DNA of 64,000 bases from Sycobia sp. Sy_11 (GCA_018907035.1 JACCIC010000374.1:1-64000), one strand, 5' to 3'. Positions 20,691-31,670 are shown, counted from the first letter of the stretch. Translations and numbers: made by a program. The notes: generated by a model not told the origin, from the letters alone.

Positions 20691-21173
20691 AAATGATTTT
20701 TTCAATATATATATATACAAGAAATATATTCAATTTTTTAGAAAACCATTTACTCAAAAGAATGAAATAGTTTTCTCAAAGGGTGGATTAGATTTATTCG
20801 ATTATTCCCTGTCAGTTGTAAAATCTAATAAATATTTATTTAAGTTTATTAAACGAAGCACAAAGATTTAAATATTAAATGTAATAAATAAATAGTAAAA
20901 ACTACAAAATATATATATAAATCAAAAAAATATTTTCTATTTTTGAAAAAATTATTTACTTATAACATTTAAATAGTTTTATTAAAAGATTTTTTCCTTT
21001 AAATTTAATATTTAAATCTTTGTGCTTCGTTTAATAAAATCGAAAAAATGTTTATTAGTTTTTCACAATTCGTTGGGTATAATCAAATAAATATATTTCA
21101 CCTTTTGATAAAGCTATTTAATTGGTCAAACTGAATAGCTTTTCCAAAAATTCAATATATTTGTTAAATTTGA

Positions 21174-21175
<2 letters not shown>
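20691..21175. repeat. Long imperfect palindrome with a perfect 35-bp core arm
   Basis: 20846-20880 and 21003-21037 are perfect reverse complements over 35 bp (containing aaacgaagcacaaagattta). Outside them similarity continues imperfectly: 20706-20845 pairs with 21038-21165. The whole behaves as a fold-back repeat of about 480 bp with a ~120-bp AT-rich centre. No protein is coded. It could be a MITE or fold-back element; copia inserted at its left edge. Confidence 0.7.
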
Positions 21176-21223
<48 letters not shown>

Positions 21224-21689
21224 TTTCAAATATTTATTTATTTAACTTTATTTTTATGTATAGATAGTTCCGTTTAGTATAATTCAAGAAATATTTATTA
21301 CTTTTCAACAATTTATTTAGTGTAATGTAATAAATATATGTTCGTTATTCAAATAAACTTAATTGTTCGTTTCAAATATATGGTTTACTCCAAATTACAA
21401 AATATTCATTCGTGTTAAATATGTATGTTTCTCTTTTAAACATAAGTTTAAATAAATATTTGTTGTATTCTAATAACTATTGAATTAATTTTAATGAATA
21501 CATGATATAATGTAAATAGCAATGAAATAAAATTTATTATATAAAAATGTAATGAATAATGTTATATAAATAATTTACAGAAAGTATAATTTTTTATATC
21601 AAATTAGTCTTATTATTAAGATCAACGTAGTCTTATTATCAAGTTTTAAACTCAAAATTTTATGAAAATACGTATATATTTATATATAT
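21176..21689. other. AT-rich spacer with (TA)n tract
   Basis: A TA run at 21176-21220 is followed by AT-rich sequence with loosely repeated ATAAATAT motifs. No gene is seen. Confidence 0.5.
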
Positions 21690-21692
21690 TGT

Positions 21693-21725
21693 AACATGTA
21701 TAGGTTAGTTTGACCTATACATGTT
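21693..21725. repeat. Perfect 13-bp hairpin at the left end of the solo LTR
   Basis: aacatgtataggt, a seven-base spacer, then acctatacatgtt. The stem is perfect. It lies directly after the TGT of the putative LTR. Confidence 0.85.
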
Positions 21726-21753
21726 AATATTTTCAACAAATAGGAAAAAAGGG

Positions 21754-21756
<3 letters not shown>

Positions 21757-21810
<54 letters not shown>
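21757..21810. repeat. (AG)n microsatellite
   Basis: Uninterrupted AG repeat of about 54 bp within the putative solo LTR. Confidence 0.95.
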
Positions 21811-21815
<5 letters not shown>

Positions 21816-22833
21816 ATAAAGAGGAATATAATATAGAAAATTTATAGTATTATTATATAACTTACCTAGAAAAAAGTCAAGTTTGGAAAACTTTCTTCTT
21901 TTTCTTTAAAATTTTATTGTGGCCATTGTCAAATATCAAAAGATATCGTTACCAATCAATTGTGATAGTGTGGTGAAATATAAACCTATTATATTTACAA
22001 GGCAATAAGTTTTTCTTTTTGGTATAAAAGATTCTTGCCGAAAAAGGCACACAAACCGGCCGGTATTCTGAACGACGAGCTCACTCCAATTACTTCGTTG
22101 GGTTGTATTCTTTTCGTCGTCGGTTTATAAAGCTTGGTGCATTTTCTTTATATATTTATTCTGTCTTTGGTTTTGAATAGAGTATTATATACCTCTATTC
22201 TTTTCTTCAATTTCTTTTTGATTAAAATTATTAGACATTATAAATTAGTTTTAGCAGTGTGAGAGAGACAGAGAGACATAGACTTAGAACTAGAATAGTG
22301 AGAGTAACAAGCGCGCATTCAGTTTTATTTAATAGTACACCTAGTTCTTCGTAAGATGGCGCTCGTTGCTGTCGCGCTTGTTGCTGTCTCTCCGTTAGAC
22401 TTATAGATTCACCTCTCTGACACCCTGTGTGAACGGATACGCGCGTTAGTTAATCGCGGGTGCGTATTAGGTAGCGTTAGGATAATAATTATTATAAGTT
22501 TATTAAATTAAATAAAAATTTAAGTTATTTTATTGGTTGATGAAATAAATCTACTTTTGATTTTTTTAATAATAGTAGAAAGATTTAGAAACATTTTTCC
22601 ACCCTGTACCTGATCATTAATCAGTTTTTTCCTGAATTACTGAAAATTTATCAAAATATATTATCATTTATATAATTTTCAGGCTAAGTAAAGGTAAGTC
22701 TGAGGAAAAAATATCCGCAAAGAACCTACGGTCCAAAAAGATTGTTTTAAACAATTTAATCCGTTCGGGGTTCTTTGCAACTCTGTTAACGGGTACTTCG
22801 ACCGGGTATTTAATAATTAAGTACCCTGTTACA

Positions 22834-22865
<32 letters not shown>

Positions 22866-22941
22866 CTATTTTCTTAAAAATTTAGGAACGGGATGTAGTA
22901 AATGGGATTCAGTGGTGCAGACAAAGAAATTATTTAAGTGC

Positions 22942-22976
<35 letters not shown>

Positions 22977-24522
22977 TTTTCGTAGCCTCGATCATCACCG
23001 CGCAGCGAATTTAAAATTTACGAAAATACGTGTGTATATAAATACATACATGCATACTTACCCTCACAGACAAGAAAATCTATAGGCACTTCAAGAGTTT
23101 CAACACCAGTTAATCCCTTTTATTGCATCTATTGTTTTGGTGGCCCCTCTACTGAACGCCGTCTCTCCTTCGATCGCAAGAGCTCGAAAACCAACATCTG
23201 GAATATCGCACGAACGGAGTACCGACGTTCACCGCCGTAGCGCTGAGTGTCATAATTTTACTACAATGCCTAACATGGGCATCGACAATCTCCCCTTATT
23301 ATAGCAAGCGTGGAGAGAGGGGAAGTTAAATCATTGCTCCCCTACTTCTGCTTCTTTTCTTCCCCTTACACGCTTTGACTTTTACTTCCTCTCTCTGTTG
23401 CATGCAGAACCATCGAGGGATTTCCATGATAGCGACGTCTACCGGACAAATCTGAACTACCATCTGCGGCTAATATTTGATAAGCTTTTCCCATGTAAAG
23501 CGAATGGAGTTTCCACTCCTTCTCTCTATTCTTTATAGATGTGATTATGAAGGCTTCAGAGAGAAGTCGAAATTCCGTTCAGTTTACTACAGAAAATAGA
23601 CGCTTATAGAAGAACTCTTCTGCACAAATCGTTGGATCTATCCTTTGGGCAACGAAGATAGACATGGATAAAATCGTAAAGTCCATATAAAAAGTGTAGA
23701 CCCTGAAGTGAGTTACTACCCTAAGTTATAGATGGAACAGCTATTTCGAACCATGATGGTAATAGTTTTTTTGCACACTATCAGCTTCGATTTTACCATT
23801 TCACATACCAACGAGAATTACAGTTTTTTTACAAACTGCACTTCAACAAGTAATACTGAAGTATTCTTACTGAATAATTACAGTTTTTACTTACTACACT
23901 TCAGCAAGTAAATATACCTAGCCCAGATCGCAACGCCTCTCCAGATTTGCGTTAGATTGCTGTTACGCGCGAACACACATTTATTTATTACGGTTTTCAA
24001 GTCGAAATACCGGTGACTATAGTAATCCGTGGATCGAATATGAACGTATGTTGTTCATGGTTATGTGAACATCTGCGTCTATAAATGTACGTAAATTGCT
24101 GATATATTCGATGATCGTGCGGATGCCACTAGGCTCGGTACGTCTATTAAGAGTGCTCTTTACGGCGTTCACAGCGCTACGATGAACTACTAAAGACGGA
24201 AACAGATTTAATTTTTCGGTTTTTGTCATAATTTCGCATTATTTAGAGAAAAAACATTTTAAAAAATTCTTCAGATTATTCTACAAGTGGGAAAATTGAG
24301 ATATGAATTAATCTATTTTTCTAAATTAGGAAAAAAACAGTTCAAAAAGTTTTGTTTTAAGAATCGTCTGCTGCACACAGTCTAGTGTTTTTCAAATCTA
24401 ACAAAGCAAACATTTATTGTGAATTCTATGTACTTGTTGAGCATCGAATTCGAGTTTTTCCATTTGTAGAATAAAATAATGAACTAAATAAAATTGGTTT
24501 TATCGCTCTACATGCCACATAT
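22834..24522. other. Intergenic, no gene recognised
   Basis: (TA)n tracts at 22834-22860 and 22944-22972. 23080-23420 is more GC-rich and contains gagaggggaagtt plus cttcttttcttcccctt. A similar arrangement occurs at 56993-57045, so this may be a dispersed repeat. The 23740-23900 part has short repeats of attacagttttt and acttcaRcaagta. I see no long open frame. Confidence 0.45.
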
Positions 24523-25799
24523 TTGTCAAATATTTCCCTTCCACTTTTTTAATCTTCATTCACTGCTTTATAAAAAGTGTTACAGTGGTCGGATTTACTT
24601 CAAATATGCATCATTTTTTTCGATAATCTGTTTCCATCTAGACGGCAACTTCATAATACCCCTCTCGTATATACCCCTCTCCTTATTTGCGAAAAACTCG
24701 GACAGCCACTTTTCACAAGCCTCTTTTGAGTCGAACTTTACACCAGCAAGGGCATTCGATATGAACAGAAACAGGTGGTAATCACTTGGCGCTATATCCG
24801 GGCTATATGGTGGATGCGATAAAACCTCCCATCCGAACTCTTGTAGCTTCTGACGAGTCATCAACGAAGTGTGTGGTCTGGCGTTGTCCTGGTGGAACAC
24901 TATACCCTTCTTGTTGGCCAATTGTGGATGTTTCTGGTCGATAGCCTGCTTCAAGTCATCCAGTTGTTCACAGTAGATGGTAGAATTAAGCGTCTGGCCA
25001 TATGGGAGCAGCTTATAGTGGATGAATTCCTTCCAATCCCACCAAATACACAGCAACACCTTCTTGGCCGCCAATCCCGGCTTGGTCACTGTTTGGAACG
25101 GTCCACCGGCCTTGAAACACCACCGTTTTCGCTTCATATTGTCGTATGTGATCGAGTTTTTATCGCCAGTCACCATTGGCTTCAAAAATGGGTCGAGTTC
25201 ATTCCGTTTCAGCAGCACATCGCAGTCGTTGATTCGTTCCAAAAGGTTTTTTTGCGTCATATCATGCGGCACTCCAATATCAAGCTTTTTTTTGTATCCA
25301 GCCTTCTGCAGATAGTTTAAAATGGTTTGGTGACTAATTCTCATCTTCTCGGCAATGTCACGAGACACTACATGCCGGTCTAACTCGATAAATTCCATGA
25401 TTTGATCGGTATTCGTCGTCACAGGTCTTCCGCCGGCTGGTTTATCTATGGTGTCGTTTTCACCGGCTCTGTATTATCGAAACCATTCCTCTACGGTTCG
25501 AAGTGATAGTGAGCCTTCCCCCAAAACACCATGAATCTCACGGACCTTTTCTCTAGCGGATTTACCTATGACGAAGGAAAACATTAAAATAGCGCGAATT
25601 TCGGCATTAGTGAACTCCATGTTTACACGTCTATAACTTTTGAACGTAATATTCAAACTAATCATGCATAGCGTCGTTTTGTACGTTAAGTAAAAATCTT
25701 TCAAATGATGTATAGTATTACCAGATACAAGCTCTGTTGCGCTTTATACATAGCTGCGAAATTCATAAAACAATAAGGCGGAAGGGAGATATTTGACAA
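24523..25799 (-). mobile_element. Mariner element, full length
   Basis: The inverted ends share ttgtcaaatatYtcccttcc: the left copy starts at 24523 and the right copy ends at 25799. The 1.28-kb length matches full mariners. The transposase is on the minus strand. The exact TA duplication is not clean at either end. Confidence 0.85.
24595..25620 (-). pseudogene. Mariner transposase with one in-frame stop
   Basis: From MEFTNAEIRAI at 25620 the frame runs to 24595, 341 codons plus stop, broken only by TAA at 25474-25476 after EEWFR. N-terminal helix-turn-helix motifs (REIHGVLGEGSLSLRTVEEW, RISHQTILNYLQKAGY) are followed by the DD34D core: Asp in TGDKNSITYDN, Asp in VFHQDNARPHTS, and Asp in HPPYSPDIAPSDYHLF. 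The family normally has Glu after the first Asp (GDE); here it is Lys. Length and motifs match mariners of the mauritiana type. It is nearly intact but not functional as read. Confidence 0.9.
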
Positions 25800-25800
25800 C

Positions 25801-26350
25801 TTAATATTTTGAGAAAACAGAAAAAGTAAATTGCTTTCACAATGTAACCATATATCCAATAAATAACTATAGTTGCTGCGTTTTGAAAGAGATGGAGCAG
25901 CAAACCACGCTCAATATCGTACGAATTCAGTTAAGTAAACTGGGCCCTGTGCTTTAAATTTTTACTATTATTTAAACTATTTTATGTATATACAGGATTA
26001 AGAACTATTATGAATAAATATACGTATGTTTACTCATTTACTTTATATGTTTTAGTTTAAGTTTTAGAAAAAAGCTATATTATTCTGCATTTTCAGACGA
26101 TCACATATGCAGACTACATCTTCTAGCGCTCGATATTTTAGACGAAAGTGCGTTTACAATGGTAGTTTCTTATTACAGAATCGAATTTCATTGCCTTACT
26201 CTGTTGCGTGTAGTTGCGAGTAATATATAGCTGAAAGCTCAAGCATACGTTAGCAGTACGGAAATATGTCATTTTCTTCGTTTTAAGTAAATTTTCTGAT
26301 AATAAATATTATTCTTATTCATAGTGTAACTTTTCAACTGATACATATTA

Positions 26351-26356
<6 letters not shown>
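25801..26356. other. Intergenic, no gene recognised
   Basis: AT-rich. No open frame of note, terminal repeat or RNA gene is visible. Confidence 0.5.
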
Positions 26357-26406
<50 letters not shown>

Positions 26407-26431
26407 GGTGTGTGGGTGTGTGTGTGTGTGT

Positions 26432-26480
<49 letters not shown>
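26357..26480. repeat. (TA)n-(TG)n compound microsatellite, left flank of the R1-clade element
   Basis: About 30 bp of TA followed by about 90 bp of TG with a few GG interruptions. The R1-clade element's 3' end abuts it at 26480. Cys-Val-rich open frames here are artefacts of the repeat. Confidence 0.95.
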
Positions 26481-26482
<2 letters not shown>

Positions 26483-26667
26483 TATAGGCTTAGGCAGAGC
26501 AAGCTCTGCACTAGTAGCCTCTCGAAACCAGCATCCCGCCGGAACTATCCGGGAATATTACTTCGGCGGGGCCGTTAATTAGCCTATACGACTCCTCTTC
26601 TTATGACACTATCCTACGTCCCCCATCCACACAGGTGATCAGGGGTTCGGTGTTCGTCCTCTGTATC

Positions 26668-29600
26668 TTAAAATAGGATCAGTTGGCCTGGTTCATCCTG
26701 GGCCATTCGCCTAGTTCTATCGGCATATCTAAGTTTGGTCATCACCTCTTTTGCGAAACTGGCTACTGCCTTCCAGTTTTCAGAAGATTCCAGCATTATT
26801 GATAGGATGCTCTCTGGTCTTATTGGCTTATTGATGATGTTCATCAAGTGCTCACGTTGTGTTCTAAAACGAGGGCAGCTCACCAATATATGCTCAGCAT
26901 CCTCGACCAAAGTCGGACAGATGGGGCAGAGATCATTATTATCCAAGTGAAAGCGGTGGAAATAGGATCTAAAACAACCATGTCCAGTCAACAACTGAGT
27001 TAGGTGGAAATCTAATTCCCCGTGTTTCTTGTTGATCCATCTGTGTATGTCTGGGAGGATACGATAAGTCCATCGGCCTTTGCTAGAATCGGTCCATCGT
27101 TTTTGCCATATTTCTATAGAACGATGACGTTCCACATTTTTAGCACCTTGTAGGGAATCCACTGCGGCCTTACATATGTTATGCAGCCTAGCCAGTTCAT
27201 CTGCAGCTAAATCGAAAGGAAGAATTCCGGCAAGTACCTCAGCTGCATCGGTGGATACCGTCCTGTAACCACTAATAATACGTATACAGGAGCGACGACG
27301 GGTCGCAATGGCCAACTCACAATACGATTTAATTCCGCATGCATGATGCCAGATTGGTGCTGCATACATGCTGACAGAATTAACAACATAAGCTAATAGT
27401 TTCCTCTGGGGTGGACGTGGGCCACCAATGTTAGGCATGAGCCGACACAAGGCAGCTGAAAATCGTTGCGCTTTTTCGCCAGATATCTTTAGATGTTCTT
27501 TGAAATTTAACCTGGCATAAAGCTGGACACCCAAGTATCGTAAAGATGGCGCAGAACTAATGCGGCAGCTACCAACTTTAAGAGTAATACTATCTACCTT
27601 TTTACGACTGCTGACAAGAACTACTTCTGTCTTGTGCTCCGCTAATTGTAGACCAGCCGTCTTAATCCATCTACTGATGTTGCTGATTGCCTCATTGGCA
27701 TTTTCAGTAAGTTCATCAAGGGTCTTAGCCGTCACTACTAGAGCGATATCGTCGGCGTACCCTACTGTTATTGAATCCAGGCGGTTGTGGATCCTCAACA
27801 CGCCATCATACATAATATTCCACAATATAGGTCCCATAACCGAGCCCTGGGGGACTCCCGCAGTAACCTTATGCGATACAGTGCCTTCATCCGTTCGGTA
27901 TAATATTATCCTATTCTCAAAGTAGCTGGCCACGACATTCTGTAAATAACCAGGTACTCCGAACTCTTTAAAAGAACTCATAATAGAAGACCAGCGCGCT
28001 GAATTAAAGGCATTCTTGAAATCTAGAGCGACAATGGCACAATACTGTTTAGTGCCACCTTTCCATCTCTTACCACTGATTGCATTTCTTGCGGTACACA
28101 CTACCAGTTTAATGGCATCGACTGTTGATTTTGATTTCCGAAATCCAAATTGGCGTGAGGATAAGCCGTGCAATCCTTCAGTGAATGCTTTCAGTCGGCT
28201 ACATATTATTTTTTCAAATATTTTACCTACCGTGTCGAGCATACATAATGGCCTGTATGATGAAGGATCATCAAGTGGCTTATTGCCCTTAGGTAACAGG
28301 ACTAACCTTTGAGTTTTCCAGCAATCAGGAAAAATACCCTGAAGAAGACAAGCACTATATACTTTTAGAAATATAGCTGGATTCTTCTGTATCGCCAATT
28401 TAACTGCCGCATTAGGGATACCATCAGGGCCAGGGGCAGCATTGTCTCTAGTCTTAGCGTAAGCATTATGTAGCTCCATTTCTGTTATAGGAGGTATATC
28501 GTCCGAGTGTTGCGTGCGCAGTACAGTCCCATGGATGTCATTGGGAAAGAGAGCGGAAACAATCTTATCAATCAATACCGTGCTAGTGGGTTGTATTGGT
28601 GCCCTACTCAATCGTGCCATGACTGTTTTGTATGGTCGTCCCCATAAGTCATTGTTGGCCTCTGCACACAGTTCAAGCCAGCATCGACGCTTGCTTGCCT
28701 TAATGGCCTTGACAAGCGCTCTCTGTGCTTCTTTAAATAAACTATTAAACGTATCACGATGGGTGCGGGCTCTCTGGGCAAGTCTACGTGCGCGATGACA
28801 TTGTTTGCGCAATTCTGCAATTTCATTTGTCCACCAGTAGACAGATTGACGATGTTTAAATCCGCTCTTAGTCCTAGTCATCGATGCATCACATGCTTCA
28901 GAGATATGCTTCATGAGTGTATTTGCCAGATGGCCTGGTGCACCATATTCTAAACGCTCTTCTGATATTATAGTGGCGAACACTTCACAGTCTAGCGATC
29001 TGATGTTCCATTTCCGTGTGGGCATCCACTCATTGCACTTGTTCTTTACTTTCTTCTCTGCAATCTCATACAAGATCGCCCTGTGATCACTGTGGGTGTA
29101 AAGGTCGCTTACTCTCCAATTAAGGATCCGCTGAATCAAGTCATCACTGGCGAATGTTACATCAATGACTGATTGTTTATCACCCCTAATGAAAGTGGAT
29201 TCAGATCCCTTATTAACCACGTGGAGTTGAAGAGAATTAAGGCCATCAAGCAGCATACTACCTCTGTTATTTGTTGAAGCGCTTCCCCAGGTTGTGGACC
29301 ACGCGTTAAAATCGCCACCGATTAATAATGGTTTCTTGTCCATGGCTTCATCAACTAATTTAGCTACAAGGATTTCAAACTGCTTGTCCTTCAAGCTTGG
29401 AGGAGCATATACACTAAAGACGTATATTTCTTGTATTTTAGCCCAGGATATCAATTCGCTCCGATGACTCGACTGCTTTAGTACCTGCCTATTTTGACCA
29501 ATCCAGAGGGCAGCTCTATTGCTTGTGTCACTTATCCAGCGCTGTGGTCTGACCCTGTCACAATATGGTTCGGAAATTACACCAATGTCTATTCTTAGCT

Positions 29601-29670
29601 CCGTTATTGTCTGTTTCAGCAGGTCATGTGCTGCTACGCAATGGTTGGTATTCAGTTGGAGTATTTTCAT
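26668..29670 (-). CDS. ORF2: endonuclease/reverse transcriptase of the R1-clade element, intact
   Basis: A 1000-codon uninterrupted frame. The N-terminal APE-type endonuclease (1-220) has QLNTN, ISEP, GGDFNAWSTTWGS near 117-130, VIDVTFAS and SDHRA. The RT (about 410-690) has SSYRPLCMLDT, FGFRKSKSTVDA, VALDFKNAFNSARW, GVPQGSVMGPILWN and GYADDIALV near 637. A C-terminal CCHC-type motif, CPICPTLVEDAEHILVSC, lies near 910-930. The enzyme nicks the target and primes cDNA synthesis there. ATG at 29670 overlaps the ORF1 stop as ATGA. All catalytic motifs look intact. Confidence 0.93.
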   Translation of the reverse strand: MKILQLNTNHCVAAHDLLKQTITELRIDIGVISEPYCDRVRPQRWISDTSNRAALWIGQNRQVLKQSSHRSELISWAKIQEIYVFSVYAPPSLKDKQFEILVAKLVDEAMDKKPLLIGGDFNAWSTTWGSASTNNRGSMLLDGLNSLQLHVVNKGSESTFIRGDKQSVIDVTFASDDLIQRILNWRVSDLYTHSDHRAILYEIAEKKVKNKCNEWMPTRKWNIRSLDCEVFATIISEERLEYGAPGHLANTLMKHISEACDASMTRTKSGFKHRQSVYWWTNEIAELRKQCHRARRLAQRARTHRDTFNSLFKEAQRALVKAIKASKRRCWLELCAEANNDLWGRPYKTVMARLSRAPIQPTSTVLIDKIVSALFPNDIHGTVLRTQHSDDIPPITEMELHNAYAKTRDNAAPGPDGIPNAAVKLAIQKNPAIFLKVYSACLLQGIFPDCWKTQRLVLLPKGNKPLDDPSSYRPLCMLDTVGKIFEKIICSRLKAFTEGLHGLSSRQFGFRKSKSTVDAIKLVVCTARNAISGKRWKGGTKQYCAIVALDFKNAFNSARWSSIMSSFKEFGVPGYLQNVVASYFENRIILYRTDEGTVSHKVTAGVPQGSVMGPILWNIMYDGVLRIHNRLDSITVGYADDIALVVTAKTLDELTENANEAISNISRWIKTAGLQLAEHKTEVVLVSSRKKVDSITLKVGSCRISSAPSLRYLGVQLYARLNFKEHLKISGEKAQRFSAALCRLMPNIGGPRPPQRKLLAYVVNSVSMYAAPIWHHACGIKSYCELAIATRRRSCIRIISGYRTVSTDAAEVLAGILPFDLAADELARLHNICKAAVDSLQGAKNVERHRSIEIWQKRWTDSSKGRWTYRILPDIHRWINKKHGELDFHLTQLLTGHGCFRSYFHRFHLDNNDLCPICPTLVEDAEHILVSCPRFRTQREHLMNIINKPIRPESILSIMLESSENWKAVASFAKEVMTKLRYADRTRRMAQDEPGQLILF

Positions 29671-31037
29671 GTTTTATGTCTGTTTAAAAACTCCACGGTA
29701 ATCGGGCACTTATAGCTGTATGCTGGATGGTTAATCTCCTTTTTTCCTTCACATTTACAGAGTAAACAACAGGGCTCGTTTACACACAGCTTGGATAGAT
29801 GGTCTTTTCCACCGCAGTGCCTGCAAAGTTTAGTTCTGTCAGGGCCCGAGCACACGGACGCGAAATGGCCAATCTACCAACACCTGAAGCAGCGCTTTAT
29901 TTCTGTTTTTTTTCGAACTCTGCAGCTGACCCATCCGATTCGAACATGCCCTGCACGTAGTAGCTCAGCTGCGTGGCTATATGGTACAGACACCACCGCC
30001 GTCTGAGTACCCCCATAAGCTTGCCACAAGGAACGAGCAATTAGTAGGTTAGTCTCCTTTAGCTCGAGGTGTGTTCTCAGAGCCTCTAATACTTCATCCT
30101 TTGAAGTGACCTCATCTATATCTTTAATCTCCAATGTAATGAGATTATTCAGGACCGAAGTGGATGCGCTATGGCCAACCTTAGATTCAACAATGCGTGC
30201 CAACTCATGTGCATCTTTGGCTGTCCGTTCCAACTGAAGTACAAGGGCACCGCTTGCATTTCTACGTATCCTGTTAACCTCATTCTTGACATGAGATAAC
30301 TCCGGGTCATTCTTTCTTTGTCGCAGTACATCCGCGTATGTAACTCCTTCATTGGCCTTAATCAAAATGGAGTTAGGCCTATTTCGTCCATTAAGCCTGC
30401 GTGTACTAGATAATTCTTTATCTCTGCCTTTGGGCTTCTTACGCTTGATGGTCTGCCATTGATTTTCTTTGGCTTCAGACTTGCCTGTAGGTACTCCGCC
30501 CGACTCTAGTGGTCTCCTTGAGCCCAATGGTGGTTTTTTCGTCCTTTTGCCACCTATGGTTTTAGGAGTGGAAACCATCGCTTCTGCTGCGCTTCGTTTG
30601 GTGTCAGAGCGTAGACTCGGCGTAGTCTGAGTCACCACTTCATGTGTACCAGGACGTTGATACTGTAATAGATCATCCTCTGCCATACTAATGTATTTAT
30701 ATGAGGCATTAATGGAACGAACAAGATCCTTAATGGTCTTGTGTACGTTATGCCTATCTTTGACAAAGTCCAACAACTGGCTGATCTTCTCACCAAGTCG
30801 CTCCAGGTGATTGTTTCTGCGCGTGATGGAGATTACTCGATCCGTTGTTTCTTGATCCATCATGACATCTCCTTTAGTACCCAGTGTACTATCTATGATT
30901 ATGTTTGATTTGCCCTCCCCAGAATCCGAGGGGCTACCACCGACCATAGAGGCTTGCACTCTATCGTAATCGGTGAGGAGATTGACCGGTCTTGCCGGAG
31001 TTACTCCCTGAGGTATATCCTTGTTTATACCAAACAT
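29667..31037 (-). pseudogene. ORF1 (gag-like) of the R1-clade element, one in-frame TAG
   Basis: The frame begins at ATG 31037, just after an in-frame TGA, and runs 457 codons to 29667 with a single TAG at 29874-29876. The N-terminal half is charged and basic (KRTKKPPLGSRRPLE, RDKELSSTRRLNGRNRP). The middle region (DELARIVES-like) resembles the RNA-recognition part of R1 ORF1 proteins. The C-terminus carries CCHC knuckles: CFRCW-stop-IGHFASVC, then CRHCGGKDHLSKLC and CLLCKCEGKKEINHPAYSYKC. The stop falls inside the first knuckle. The protein coats element RNA. Confidence 0.85.
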
Positions 31038-31200
31038 TAGTCATAATTGGCCTTACGTTCGGGAGGCCCTCCCTATTAGCTTTTTCTGTCCGCCCTGAGT
31101 ATTTTATTTCCTCAGTGCCCTCTACAAATTGTAGCGAGCCATCCCCTATCCGCAACCTGGGGAGGCGCCAGATGGGAGAAAGCAACAAAACTCCACACTG

Positions 31201-31670
31201 GTGTGTGTCTGTGTGTGTCTGTGTGTGTGTGTGTATGTGTGTGTGTGTGTGTGTGCGAGAGAGAGAGAGAGAGAGAATCAGAGTGCGCGTAACGCGGAAT
31301 GGAGTGTGAGTGCGAGTGAGAGAGCGGATACCGAGACCGGGAGCGCGAGAGAGAGATCGTGTGTGTGCACCGCGTACTCCAGGTGTGTGCGCGCGGTACC
31401 GAGAGTGCGCGAGAGTGAAGGAGAGAATACGATCGAAAGCATTGTACCGTCTTGAAAAATAAATGGAAATTATAATAGAGAACGAGCCGTTCGTATTGAC
31501 TGCCGCCCCCCTTTTCTTTTGATTATCCAGCGTTGCCGCGCTCTATCAGCGAACCCCCTCGTGGAGAGAGGATGAGTCGTCATCCGCCGGAGGAATCAGC
31601 AGGTAGGTACTGAATACATGTGAGCAATATATTCTGTGGTGGCGGCTAGGGCAAGAGCCGCAACGTCACA
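31201..31670 (+). repeat. Gypsy-2 5' LTR, truncated (3' part)
   Basis: Matches 39240-39708, from the (TG)n tract through gagagaatcagagtgcgcgt to the end cgtcaca. About 860 bp that should precede it (equivalent to 38381-39240) are missing: the R1-clade element and a TA/TG microsatellite lie there instead. Confidence 0.88.

Larger units (their letters stand above)
21690..22833 (+). mobile_element. Probable solo LTR
   Basis: The block starts tgtaaca and ends tgttaca, an inverted TG...CA end pair, and both sides are flanked by atat within TA-rich DNA. Inside are a TATA-like ggtataaaag at 22021, followed by transcript-start-like sequence, and possible poly(A) signals near 22509 and 22543. No primer site follows its right end and no coding sequence lies beside it, as expected for a solo LTR left by recombination. 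It has no partner in the window. Confidence 0.5.
26480..31199 (-). mobile_element. R1-clade non-LTR retrotransposon in a (TG)n microsatellite
   Basis: Two ORFs on the minus strand (gag-like ORF1, then APE endonuclease plus RT ORF2), with a ~185-bp 3' UTR ending in GCCTATAAAAA immediately next to (AC)n. The 5' end near 31195 also abuts (AC)n-type sequence (31199-31258). R1-clade families with AC-repeat targets (Waldo, Mino) are known, so this looks like a member of that site-specific group. The length of about 4.7 kb fits a near-complete element. Confidence 0.8.

Noticed and set aside
26388..26582. Cys-Val-rich open frames
   Set aside because: They are direct translations of the (TG)n microsatellite.
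27560..28953. Several 60-120 codon frames on the plus strand opposite ORF2
   Set aside because: They are antisense shadows of the intact R1-clade polymerase.
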